A DNA stretch of 64,000 nt from Nyssa sinensis (GCA_008638375.1 CM018032.1:57169382-57233381), one strand, 5' to 3'; counted from the first letter of the stretch, positions 35,857 through 48,430 are shown. The notes: a model not told the origin generated them from the sequence alone. Numbers and translations: made by a program.

Positions 35857-36659
35857 CTTGTACAAGAAGAAAGAAACCAAGTTGTCAGTTTATATACTTA
35901 AAATGACAGAACTTTCAATATATGACCTTTGGAACTATAAAGATGTACGGAAATAAAAGTTTCACAGAAATTTAGAAGGAAAGGCAAAAAAATGTCATCA
36001 TGTTTACTATAGTATTTGAAGATGTGAGTCCATCTTTTAATTTACCCCCCACCAAAAAAGATAGCCTCAACCCTGTGAGAGAGATCATGGGCAGCAACTC
36101 CTGACATAACCCACAAACATGAGTTCAAACTAACACAAAGTTAAGGGTTTGAGTTGACCTTTATACAAGCCTGGTTAAAAGGTTGACGCTCACTTATAAC
36201 GAACAAGTCGTGCAAGGGTTTTAGGCCTCAACCTGTTTGACCCAATTTGGCACGTTTTATATAGTGCATGTTGTAGACACAAATAACCCAAACCCATTTA
36301 ATCTGCATAACCTGAGGGTGTTTTAATAAAAAGATGATTAGATTAAAGGAATTTAGAAACCCTAAAAAATGGAAACCTTATCTGATATTTTACTCCCAAA
36401 AGCCTAAATGGCTAACTCAAAACTCTCTCAGTGTCTTTAATCTTTTCTCAACCCTCAAGTTTGTAGTTCAATCCAAACACAAATTTGCTTTGCTTATGAA
36501 CTAATCTTCCTCCCCTTTTTCAAAGTATGGACTATTTCTAGAGTTTTTCTTGCCAGTCGCCCTATCTCTAGACTAACTCTCATATTACCAGTTTTTTGGT
36601 TTATTTATAACTCTTCATAGCAATAACTATCATCATTTGATATGTAGAATCTTATATTG

Positions 36660-36693
<34 letters not shown>

Positions 36694-37438
36694 CAATAAA
36701 ATAGAAATAAAATATTTAACCCAGCCAATAAACCCATAAGTGTCAACAAAGAAAACAAGCAAAAAATTTGATTGGATAGCATCAGCAAAATACATTATGT
36801 CTACAGCAGCCCCTTATATAGTCTTTAGGACTCCAAAAGCTAAGGCTCCCAAATAAATCCTGTAGAGAAATAACAAAATCATTTCTGATTGGACAACGTA
36901 TAGGTCCCTAAAGAAGATGAACAAAGTGGGAAAAAAATCAAATTGAGGGCTACACTTTAGGATAGATGAGTCAGTTGTGATGAATTTAATGGTTCAAACA
37001 TAAATGAAAGAGAAAAGTGAATAAATCGTAACCTCAAAACAAAAGGGGGAAATGGCAACAGGAATCAATTTAAATAGTACTCTGTAACTCCAAAGAAGAT
37101 CAGATCAACATGATATTACTGCAAGAGAAGTTCACTATGAATCTTTAGATACCACCTATTATGATATTTATGGATGCTATCTAATGGTAAGAACTATAAA
37201 AGAAAATCTATTTATATACATTGGAACTGCTATTGGTCATATTGCTCTTTGTTGAGAAACCACAGAAGCTATAGAAGGATTTTGTTGGGCCAATTTATAT
37301 GGTACCTAAGCCCTGAGCTTAGTAAATCTATTATACCAGTGAGAACAATTCTGGAATTTCAAAGTGAAATGGTAAGTTTTCCAATCGTTGACTCGAACCC
37401 ATTGCCAAATCGTACTCTCTAGAATATGAAGTCACTTA
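35857..37438. other. start (3' end) of STE1 intron 2, no gene seen
   Basis: AT-rich; an (AT)n run lies at about 36663-36690. No element ends recognised before the Tourist-like terminus at 37439. Confidence 0.5.
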
Positions 37439-37620
37439 GGCCTTGTTTGGACAACCAGATAAAAAGGCGGTGTTAGATAGGACATAATTGGATGGGATAA
37501 GATATAAAATCATGTGAGTTATTGAATATTCCAATCCAGTATTTGGAACTGACCTAGATAAAAGGTCCAAATATGTTGTTGTATTCTAATCCTCTGTTAG
37601 GGTGCCTACCAAATATAAAG
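37439..37620. mobile_element. Tourist-like MITE end (left)
   Basis: GGCCTTGTTTGGACA directly follows TTA (37436-37438). The mirror-image end ...TGTCCAAATGTGGCC followed by TTA lies at 48427. They may be two halves of one split MITE or ends of two separate MITEs. Confidence 0.4.
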
Positions 37621-37899
37621 TTCCGATATAACTATTTTTTATTTTCTTATGTATTATTTTTCTCAAGGTCTTCAAAATTATATATCAGAAAGTCATTTAA
37701 ATTTTTTTTCAAATATATGAATACAAGATATTTATAATTAAAATTTTGTTCATAAATCAATTGTAAAATCTAGTTACCATAATCATAATATTTTAGCATG
37801 TGACTATACAAACATCATTTACAATATATATTCTAAAGGCGCCAACATACAGGCTCCTAAATACATCTGATGGTCCGAAGTAACCCTTCCTTCTTCATG

Positions 37900-39340
37900 G
37901 ATCATTGAAAATGAAAACCATCCCATACCCAGAAACACAGAAACCATCGTCAACCTTATTCCGCAGTTCCATGATGGATCTGTTAGGATTAGTTTCGATG
38001 AACAGAGATTTAGGTCTCTAAACTCTAGTACGACTCTTAGTCATACCAGATCTGAACTCTCAACACCTGGAATCTGAAAAGTTAATACCCAGACAAAGGC
38101 GACATCTAAACTTACATCTCCAAGGTCTAAAGTTAAAATCTCAAATTAACACTCCTTGTTACACGTCGCAATCGCAAGTCATAGAAAACGATGACGATAC
38201 AGTCACATCTCCTAGTCCCATAAACTTTGAGACCCAGGAAACTCACCATGAACTCAATACACTCAGGTAAAGAGTTCATTATTGACTCAGTTACCCTAAA
38301 TGCAGATTTCGCCTCTAAGGTCAATAAGGCCAAAAGAGAACAATATAGAGCTAGTCACACTAAAGAACAAAAGTTAGAAATTTACACTAAATGGAGAGAA
38401 TTCATGCACTAACTAGTCATACTTAGTCAATATCTTTTTTATTGAGCCTCACAAAACCCAGATCAAAGACCCATGGATCCTAGCTACCAGTTATTTTCTC
38501 CCTGGTTGGCATTTCATCCTCAACCATCCTTCTAGATCAGTTAAATGGTACAAGGTCATCCTTATCCACTCTGGCTCAGTCAAATTCGAAGATATTCCCA
38601 ATAAGCAGGATCCTAATAAAATCCTATATCAAAAGTTTATCATAGTTAATTTTATTTCTCAAAAAGATTAGGGAACTCACCCTTCCCAGCTCCGAGTCAT
38701 TCCTAACTCTCCAATTCAATATTCATATTACGATTATAGTCAAGCATTCACCCGAGCTCTCTACCTTCAGAATGAGTCTAACTGACCACTCGTGGTTTCT
38801 CATGTTTGACCAAAAATTCAAAAGTCAACTTCCCACGTGGTTCAGTGAATGGTGGAACAAATTCGGACTTGTTCCCGAAATTCTCCCATCCCAACTTCAG
38901 TTAGTCATGCAGTACTTTGCCACAGTCTATCCAACGGACCAGGATACTACTCAGTTCCCAGTTATCTTGCTCATGACCAGCAAATACAAAATACCCTGGA
39001 TCATTAACACTAATATGGTAATAAGGGAATTCTCAGTAAAATGGTGGGATAAACTTAACCATGAAAGGTTTATCACATTTATTAACAAGAAATTTCCCCA
39101 GAAAACTCAACCTATTGCACATAGAACTCGGTCTTCCTCCAGTATTGACCAAACCCTATTGCAAGTAAAGTCAACATAAGAACACAAAGAATTAGCCCGC
39201 CAGTTAATGATTCACGTAACTCAGTCAGGAGAAGACATCCCTACTCTACGTCTCAGAAGCCCAGTCAGATGCAGAGTCCAGTCATCCCTACCATCCCTCT
39301 GAGGACAGTTACAGTCAGGACCCTTATGAGGATTTTTATG
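37900..39340 (+). pseudogene. pararetrovirus-like polyprotein remnant, left copy
   Basis: A broken plus-strand coding region resembles the N-terminal and movement-protein part of Caulimoviridae-like polyproteins found in plant genomes. The best frame is 38772-39179, with a tryptophan-rich segment (SWFLMFDQKF, WFSEWWNKFG, KYKIPWI, KWWDKLN). Frameshifts and stops interrupt the rest. After a short acidic motif (DPYEDFYD) it ends in a stop near 39355 and passes directly into the promoter-like repeat. No reverse transcriptase is present. The family is inferred from memory of such sequences; a virus-like retroelement of another class is possible. It is a dead copy. Confidence 0.55.
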
Positions 39341-39349
39341 ATCTGGACA

Positions 39350-42300
39350 AAGATTAACCATCCAAAAGACAGTCAGCCGACACAAAATGACAAATTGGCG
39401 CAAGACAAGTTACTATTTATGAACAGTAAAAAGTTGTGAACAGTAACCCCACGCCAGAAAAGTCAGCAGTACGTGTCAAAAACAACCAAAAGCAATCAGC
39501 TTTCCTTCAGGGATTCCCTCTGCGAATTCCGCCATTCATCCAGCATCCCTCCATGAATTCTGTCACTTATCCAGCATCTGAGGCACTCCAACTCCTATAA
39601 GAAGGCAGCCCCTCTTCAATTATTAGCAGACTTCATTTTTTAGTTCACTTGAGAGAATTTCTTTAGAAAGAGAGAAAGTTTGTAAACATTTCTCTTAAAA
39701 GAATTCTATCATGTATTTAGTTTCTATTTTTCTTTCAGTTAATCAGGCTTCAAGCCTATAGTTAATTGTAAGTAATTTTTATTTATATAATTCAGTTCAT
39801 TATATTTTTCCCATTATCTCCCCTTCCCCTTATGGATGGTTATACTGCCTTCCTGCATTCATGCATTGTTAATTTTAATACAATCTCTGCTTCCGTCCCA
39901 ACTGGCTCAGTTAGTCCCCTTATGTGGCCCTTCTTATAAGAATTGGAGGGCCTCGGATGCTAGATGAGTGGCGGAATTCATGGAGGGATGCTGGATGAGT
40001 GGTGGAATTCGCAGAGGGAATCCCGGAAGGAAAGCTGACTGCTTTTGGCTGTTTTTGACACGTACTGCTGACTTTTTTGGCATGGAGTTACTGTTCACAA
40101 CTTTTTACTGTTTATAAATAGTAACTTGTCTGGCACCAATTTGTCATTTTGCGTCGGCTGACTGTCTTTTGGATGGTTAATCTTTGTCCAGATCAGAAAA
40201 ATTCTCATAAGGGTCCTGGCTGTAACAATCCTTAGAGGGATGGTAAGGGTGACTGGACTCTGCATAACTTACTATTTATGAACAGTAAAAAGTTGTGAAT
40301 AGTAACCCCACATCATAAAAGTCAACAATACGTGTCAAAAACAGCCAAAAGCAGTCAGCTTTCCTTCCAGGATTCCCTCCGCGAATTCCGCCACTCATCC
40401 AGCATCCCTCCGTGAATTCCGCCACTCATCCAACATCCGAGGCGCTCCAACTCCTATGAGAAGGCAGCCCCTCTTCAGTTATCAACAGACTTCATTTTTT
40501 CGTTCACTTGAGAGAATTTCTTCAGAAAGAGAGAAAATTTGTGAACATTTCTCTTAAAAGAATTCTATCATGTATTTAGTTTCTGTTTTTCTTTCAGTTA
40601 ATCAGGCTTCAAGCCTATAGTTAATTGTAAGTAATTTTCATTTATATAATTCAGTTCATCATATTTTGCCCATTATCTCCTATTATCCTTATGGACGGTT
40701 ATACTGCCTTCCTACATTCATGCACTGTTAATTTTAATACAATCTCTACTTCGGCCCCCACTGGCTCGGTCAGTCCCCTTATGCAACCCTTCTTATAGGA
40801 GTTGGAGCACCTCGGATGCTAGATGAGTGGAATTCACGAAGGGATGATGGATAAGTGGCGGAATTCACGGAGGGATGCTGGATGAGTGGCGGAATTAGCG
40901 AAAGGAATCCCGAAAGGAAAGCTGACTGCTTTTGGCTGCTTTTGACACGTACTGCTGACTTTTCTAGCATGAAGTTATTGTTCACAACTTTTTACTGTTC
41001 ATAAATAGTAACTTATCTTGTGCCAATTTGTCATTTTGCGTCGGCTGACTGTCTTTTTGATAGTTAATCTTTGTCCAAATCATAAAAACTCTCATAAGGG
41101 TCCTGGTTGTAACAATCCTTAGAGGGATGCTAAGGGTGACTGGACTCTGCATAAGTTACTATTTATGAACAGTAAAAAGTTATGAACAGTAACCCCACGT
41201 CATAAAAGTCAGCAGTACGTGTCAAAAATAGCCAAAAGCAGTCAGCTTTCCTTCAAGGATTCCCTCCGCGTATTCTGCCACTCATCCAGCATCCCTCCGT
41301 GAATTCCGCCACTCATCCAGCATCCGAGGCCCTCCAACTCCTATGAGAAGGCAGCAAACTTCATTTTTAAGTTTACTTGAGAGAATTTCTTCAGAAAGAA
41401 AGAAAATTTGTAAACATTTCTCTTAAAAGAATTCTATCATGTATTTAGTTTCTATTTTTCTTTCAGTTAATCAGGCTTCAAGCCTATAGTTAATTGTAAG
41501 TAATTTTCATTTATATAATTCAGTTCATTATATTTTGTCCATTATCTCCCATTCCCCTTATGGACGGTTATACTGCCGTTCTGCATTCATGCATTGTTAA
41601 TTTTAATACAATCTTTGCTTCCGCCCGCACTTGGCTCGGTCAGTCCCCTTATGTGGCCCTTCTTATAGGAGTTGGAGCGCCTCGGATGCTGGATGAGTGG
41701 CGGAATTCGCGGAAGGAATCCCAGAAGGAAAGCTGATTGCTTTTGGCTGTTTTTGACACGTATTGCTGACTTTTTTGGCATGGAGTTACTGTTCATAAAT
41801 AGTAACTTGTCTGGTGCCAATTTGTCATTTTGCGTCGGCTGACTGTCTTTTGGATGGTTAATCTTTGTCCAGATCATAAAAATTCTCATAAGGGTCATGG
41901 CTGTAACAATCCTTAGAGGGATGGTAGGGGTGACTGGACTCTGCATAAGTTACTATTTATGAACAGTAACCCCACGATATAAAAGTTAGCAAGTACATGT
42001 CAAAAACAGCCAAAAGCAGTCAGCTTTCCTTCCAGGATTCCCTCCGCGAATCCCGCCACTCATCCAGCATCCCTCCGTGAATTCCACCACTCATCCAACA
42101 TCCGAGCCGCTCCAACTCCTATGAAAAGGCAACCCCTCTTCAATTATCACCAGACTTCATTTTTTAGTTCACTTGAGAGAATTTTTTCAGAAAGAGAGAA
42201 AATTTGTAAATATTTCTCTTAAAAGAATTCTATCACTGTATTTAGTTTCTGTTTTTCTTTCAGTTAATCAGGCTTCAAGCCTATAATTAATTGTAAGTAA

Positions 42301-44936
42301 TTTTCATTTATACAATTCAGTTCATTATATTTTGCCCATTATCTCTCGATTCCCCTTATGGACGGTTATACTGCCTTCCTGCATTCATGCATTGTTAATT
42401 TTAATACAATCTCTGCTTCCGCCTCCACTGGCTCGGTCAGTCCCCTTATGTGGCCCTTCTTATAGGAGTTGGAGAGCCTCAAATGCTGGATGAGTGGCGG
42501 AATTCACGGAGGGATGCTGGATGAGTGGCGGAATTCACGGAAGGAATCCCGGAAGGAAAGCTGACTGCTTTTGGCTGTTTTTGACACGTACTGCTAACTT
42601 TTTTGGCATGGAGTTACTGTTCATAACTTTTTACTGTTCATAAATAGTAACTTGTCTGGTGCCAATTTGTCATTTTACGTCGGCTGACTGTCTTTTGGAT
42701 GGTTAATCTTTGTCCAGATCAGAAAAATTCTCATAAGGGTCCTGGCTGTAACAGTCCTCAGAGGGATGGTAAGGGTGACCGGACTCTGCATAAGTTACTA
42801 TTTATGAACAGTAAAAAGTTATGAACAGTAACCCCACGCCATAAAAGTCAGTAGTACATGTCAAAAACAGCCAAAAGCAGTCAACTTTCCTTCCAGGATT
42901 CCCTCCGCGAATTCCGCCACTCATCCAGCATCCGATGCGCTCCAACTCCTATGAGAAGGCAATCCCTCTTCAGTTATCAGCAAACTTCATTTTTAAGTTC
43001 ACTTGAGAGAATTTCTTCAGAAAGAGAGAAAATTTGTAAACATTTCTCTTAAAAGAATTCTATCATGTAATTAGTTTCTGTTTTTCTTTCAGTTAATCAG
43101 GCTTCAAGCCTATAGTTAATTGTAAGTAATTTTCATTTATATAATTCAGTTCATTATATTTTGTCCATTATCTCCCATTCCCCTTATGGACGGTTATACT
43201 GTCAGTTCTGCATTCATGCATTGTTAATTTTAATACAGTCTCTGCTTCTGCCCCCACTGGCTCGATCAGTCCCCTTATGTGGCCCTTCTTATAGGAGTTG
43301 GAGCGCGTTCTGCATTCATGCATTTTTAATTTTAATACAATCTCTGCTTCCGCCCCCACTGGCTCGGTCAGTCCCCTTATGTGGCCCTTCTTATAGGAGT
43401 TGGAGCGCCTCGGATGCTGGATGAGTGGTGGAATTCACGAAGGGATGCTGGATGAGTGGCGGAATTCGCGGAAGGAATCCCGAAAGGAAAGCTGACTGCT
43501 TTTGGCTGTTTTTGACACGTACTGCTGACTTTTTTGGCATGGAGTTACTGTTCACAACTTTTTACTGTTCATAAATAGTAACTTGTCTGGTGCCAATTTG
43601 TCATTTTGCTGTCAGGCTGACTGTCTTTTGGATGGTTAATCTTTGTCCAGATCATAAAAATTCTCATAAGGGTCCTGACTGTAACAATCCTCAGAGGGAT
43701 GGTAGGGGTGACTGGACGCTGCATAAGTAAAAAGATTATGAACAGTAAAAAGTTATGAACAGTAACCCCACGCCATAAAAGTTAGTAGTATATGTCAAAA
43801 ACAGCCAAAAGCAGTCAGCTTTCCTTCCAACTCCTATGAAAAGGCAGCCCCTCTTCAGTTATCAGCAGATTTCATTTTTTAGTTCACTTGAGAAAATTTC
43901 TTCAGAAAGAAGGAAAATTTGTAAACATTTCTCTTAAAAGAATCCTATCATGTATTTAGTTTCCTGTTTTTCTTTCAGTTAATCAGGCTTCAAGCCTATA
44001 ATTAATTATAAGTAATTTTCATTTATACAATTCAGTTCATTATATTTTGCCCATTATCTCCCATTCCCCTTATGGACGGTTATACTGCCTTCCTGCATTC
44101 ATGCATTGTTAATTTTAATTACAATCTCTGCTTCCGCCTCCACTGGCTCGGTCAGTCCCCTTATGTGGCCCTTCTTATAGGAGTTAGGAAAGCCTCAAAT
44201 GCTGGATGAGTGGTGGAATTCACGAAGGGATGCTGGATGAGTGGCAGAATTCGGCGGAAGGAATCCCGGAAGGAAAGCTGACTACTTCTAGGTTGTTTTT
44301 GACACGTACTGCTGACTTTTTTGCCATGGAAGTTACTGTTCACAACTTTTTACTGTTCATAAATAGTAACTTGTCTGGTGCCAATATGTCATTTTGCATC
44401 GGCTGACTGTCTTTTGGATGGTTAATCTTTGTCCAGATCATAAAAATTCTCATAAGGGTCCTGGCTGTAACAATCCTCAGAGGGATGGTAGGGGTGACTA
44501 GACTCTGCATAAGTTACTATTTATAAACAGTAAAAAGTTATGAACAGTAACCCCACGTCATAAAAGTCAGCAGTACGTGTCAAAAATAGCCAAAAGCAGT
44601 CAGCTTTCCTTTCATGATTCCCTCCGCGAATTCCGCCACTCATCCAGCATCCCTCTGTGAATTCTGCCACTCATCCAGCATCCGAGGTGCTCCAACTCCT
44701 ATGAGAAGGCAACCCCTCTTCAGTTATCAGCAGACTTCATTTTTTAGTTCACTTGAGAGAATTTTCTTCAGAAAGAGAGAAAATTTGTAAACATTTTTCT
44801 TAAAAGAATTCTATCATGTACTTAGTTTCTGTTTTTCTTTCAGTTAATCAGGCTTCAAGCCTATAGTTAATTGTAAGTGATTTTCATTTATATAATTCAA
44901 TTCATTATATTTTGCCCATTATCTCCCATTCCCCTT
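39350..44936. repeat. palindromic array of pararetrovirus-like promoter/leader units
   Basis: The landmark aatcaggcttcaagcc recurs in forward orientation at about 39741, 40600, 41469, 42266, 43095, 43981 and 44846 (spacing 797-886 bp). Each forward block contains an upstream region, a TATA-like cctataagaag or its variant, a roughly 230-bp leader and the first 100 bp of an ORF (ATG at 39832, 44937 and equivalents). Between successive forward blocks lies an inverted copy of about 330 bp running from the TATA region back to the end of the polyprotein fragment. That makes seven forward and six inverted segments. A 104-bp duplication is added at about 43300-43405. Confidence 0.9.
39596..39604 (+). 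promoter_or_regulatory. TATA-like box of the first promoter/leader unit
   Basis: tataagaag lies about 235 bp before the ORF start ATG at 39832. It follows paired copies of a ccgccactcatccagcatcc-type repeat that are conserved in every unit. Some later units have ctatgagaag instead, which would weaken a TATA box. Transcriptional function is inferred. Confidence 0.4.
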
Positions 44937-47320
44937 ATGGACGATTATACTGCTTCCTACATTCATGCATTGTTAATTTTAATATAATCTCTGCTTCCGT
45001 CCCCACTGGCTCCACTGGGAGAACACCACCAATTACCCCACGTGCCTTGGTCCCTCAGGCCCTAGCACCCTTTCCACAGAACTCCACTAGTACCCCAGAC
45101 CAACCGATTCTCTGTTCTTGGACGCCCCCTTCATCACAACTACAGTCTTCTAGGTCTCACCAGTTACAGTTCAGCATTAGCCAGTCTTCCCCCCAGTCCA
45201 TATGCAATTACTGATCCATTCAATCCCTGAAAAGATCAATAGTTTATCCCAACCAATCGGCCCACAGTCAAAACCCCTATAACTCCTCACTTTAAGAAGT
45301 CATACTCAATCAATATCTTTTTTATTGAGCCTCACAAAGCCCAAATCCAAGACTCATGGATCCTAACTACCAATTATTTTCCCCCTGGTTAGGCATTTCA
45401 TCTCCAACCATCCTTTTAAATCAGTTAAATGGTACAAGGCCATCCTTATCCACTCTGGCTCAGTCAAATTCGAAGATATTCCCAGTATCCTAATAAAATC
45501 CTATATCAAAAGTTTATCATAGTTAATTTTATTTCTCAAAAAGATTGGGGAACTCACCCTTCCCAGCTCCGAGTCATTCCTAACTCTCTAGTTCAATATT
45601 CATATTACGATTATAGTCAAGCATTCACCCGAGCTCTCTACCTTCAAAATGAGTCGAACGACCACTCGTGGTTTCTCATGTTTGACCAAAAATTCAAAAG
45701 TCAACTTCCCACATGGTTCAGTGAATGGTGGAACAAATTCGGACTTGTTCCCAAAATTCTCCCATCCCAACTTCAGTCAGCCATGCAATACTTTACCACA
45801 GTCTATCCAACGGATCAGCATACTACTCAGTTCCCAGTTATCTTGCTCATGACCAGCAAATACAAAATACCCTGAATCATGAAATGGAGCTATACTATTA
45901 ACACTAATATGGTAATAAGGGAATTCTCAATAAAGTGGTAGGATAAACTTAACCATGAAAGGTTTATCACATTTATTAACAAGGAATTTCCCCAGAAAGA
46001 TCAACCTATTGCACATAGAACTCGGTCTTCCTCTAGTATTGACCAAACCCTATTACAAGGAAAGTCAACAAAAGAACTCAAAGAATTAGCCCGCCAGTTA
46101 ATGATTCACGTAACTCAATCAGGAGAAGACGTCCCTACTCACGTCTCAGAAGCCCAGTTAGATGCAAAGTCCAGTCACCCCTACCATCCCTCTGAGGACT
46201 GTTATAGCCAGGACCCTTATGAGGATATAATTAGATTCGGTTACAAGACCAACTTCAAGGTCTTACAGTTAATAAATTCCATCGTCCTTAAGTTAACCCT
46301 ACCAGCATAACAAATAATAGGTATAGTCGACCAACTCCTCCTGATCTCCAGTATGAGGAAAGACTATTCCACAGTCAATTCTTAGTTGCTTCGGACCGCC
46401 TCTATGAATGGAATATAGATGACTATTTAGAACAAGAAATATTAAATAAACTTAGTCACATGGTTATAACTGCTAACTTCTGCCTTGAAAAGAATAGCAA
46501 CACTTAGAGTGAAGTAGTAAAACTACTGGTTCTATGCTTCACGGGCAAGCTTCTTACTTGGTGGGAAAAACATCTCACTGAAGAAACCAGAGAAGCCATA
46601 GTTCACGCAGTTAAACGAGACCTTGACGATAACCCAGTCTTTGACGAAACAATAGGTCAAGGTGTACCTGATGGAGTCAATACACTCATTTACACAATTA
46701 CGAAACATTTCATAGGAACACCTAGTCATATAACCGCTAGGATCCATGATCAATTAAGTAACCTCAGATGTCCAATACTTAGTGATTTTGAATGATATGC
46801 AAACGTCTTATGCGCAAGAGTCATGCTCAGAGATGACAGTGACTCACCATTCTGGAAAGAAAAGTTCATTAATAGTCTTCCTAGTCTTTTTGCCCATAAG
46901 ATTAGAGAAGTCCTTAGTAAAGACACCGGAGTCATAGATTACCCTATTTTGACATACGGTGATATCATTTGCATAGTTAGCAGAGAAAGCATGCGGATGT
47001 GCATAAACATGAAAATTAGTAACCAAGCCTCTCGAAACAAGAAAAGGGCCAAGTATGAACTTGGTAATTTCTGTGTCCAATATGGCCTACCTTCAATTGC
47101 ATCGTCCAAACAACGATCCCACAGTCATTACCATGATAGAAGCAAAAAAAACTCATGACAATCGCCACCAAGGTCACCGTCACAATCACAAACATAAGAA
47201 AAGCCACCACCAAGGTGAGCATAGTAACAAACAAACACATAGTTATTACAAAACAAACCGTAGAAAGAGAGCTTCTACTGGAAAAAAACACAACCCGCAA
47301 AGCAACATCTACCGATGCTT
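44937..47320 (+). pseudogene. pararetrovirus-like polyprotein remnant, right copy, with capsid-like region
   Basis: It starts at the ATG of the last unit (44937), with an early one-base deletion. It repeats the tryptophan-rich segment of the left copy (best frame 45429-45875) and then continues past the DPYED motif (46220) where the left copy stops. From about 46230 to 47150 a decayed frame resembles caulimovirid coat-protein cores (FTGKLLTWWEKHL, FWKEKFINSLPSLFAHKI), followed by a basic, histidine-rich tract. It ends at a (CT)n(TA)n run at 47322 just before a zinc knuckle would be expected. No reverse transcriptase. Several stops and frameshifts; inactive. Confidence 0.55.
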
Positions 47321-47321
47321 G

Positions 47322-47363
<42 letters not shown>
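47322..47363. repeat. (CT)n(TA)n microsatellite
   Basis: Pure CT then TA dinucleotides at the border between the virus-like sequence and the LINE. Confidence 0.95.
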
Positions 47364-48095
47364 TTGGGAGTTGAGAGAAGTGGAGGAGCTTATGGGGTTA
47401 TTGCACGTGGTTGGGACTGGAGAACGGAGGAGTGATGAGATCAAGTGGAAGGCGGATAAGGATAAAAAAAATTTACAGTTAGATCATTCTATAGAAGGAA
47501 GGTGGGTGAGGCGGACTACTACTTTCGTAGGAAGGTAATTTGGAAGTCGAGAGTTCCTACTAATGCGGCTTTTTTTGCTTGGGGTGTCATTCTTACTGCG
47601 GATAATCTGCAAAGGAGAAGTTTCCAACTTCCTAGTCGCTGCTCTATGTGTAAGGAAGATGTAGAAACAATAGACCGCTTGCTTCTACATTGCAAGTTGG
47701 CCAGAGATCAATGGAACATAATTTTTGTGATTTTTGGATGTGTATGGGTCATGCCAACTTCAGTTAAATAAGTCCTAACAGGATGGTGGTGTAAAAGGAT
47801 CTGGAAGGAATTACAGGTTGCGTGGAGGATGGCTCCAATTTGCCTTGGTGCATATGGCAGGAAAGGAATTGTAGAATTTTTGAGGTGACAAAAGCTTCCC
47901 CTTGGAGACTAAAGGATAGATTTTTGTGTAATCTTTTCTTTTAGATTAAAGAGGAATATCCCTTGTATCTAGGAAAATTTATGGATTTTTTGGGGGGATC
48001 TTAGGCTTTAATTTTGTGTCTGCCCCTCTTTTCTGTATATTTGGATTTTCCCTTCTCGAGCGCCCTTTTTAGTGATACTTACCTATAAAAAAAAT
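47364..48095 (+). mobile_element. 5'-truncated LINE 3' end with zf-RVT domain
   Basis: The frame 47502-47771 encodes a reverse-transcriptase zinc-binding domain (zf-RVT): VIWKSRVPTNAAFFAWGV, CSMCKEDVETIDRLLLHC, WNIIFVIFG. A non-coding 3' tail with tacttacctataaaaaaaa ends in poly(A) at about 48087-48094. Most of the RT is missing, as in a typical 5'-truncated insertion. It is inserted in or next to the TA run; flanking TA-rich sequence prevents a clear target-site duplication. Confidence 0.8.
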
Positions 48096-48229
48096 ATTTA
48101 TATATATAAATATTAAAAAATCTAGAACTTATCCAAAAAAAATTAAACAATGAAAAAAAAAATCTGATTTTTCAACTTAACTCTTCTGCATCTTCGTCTC
48201 TTTATATTGCGGCATTGTAATTTTTTTAT

Positions 48230-48427
48230 GATATGGCGCTATATTCTTATTCTAATGAGATGGGATAACTCAAACACCACCACCCCCTTGGTATAAGTTA
48301 TATCCTACGCGGATAGGATATAATTAGTTTACGAGATATAGATATCCAATACAATTGAAGACACCAAACATGAGATAAGATAACATTTATCCAATCCAAC
48401 CTCTTATCCCACTGTCCAAATGTGGCC
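48230..48427. mobile_element. Tourist-like MITE end (right)
   Basis: Ends ccaaatgtggcc followed by TTA (48428-48430). It contains several ggataggatata / ggataagataa motifs similar to those at 37480-37510. Confidence 0.4.
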
Positions 48428-48430
48428 TTA

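Noticed and set aside
39350..44936. Array considered as LTRs of tandem retrotransposons
   Set aside because: No PBS after the leader, no PPT, no TG...CA ends, and alternate units are inverted; does not fit LTR organisation.
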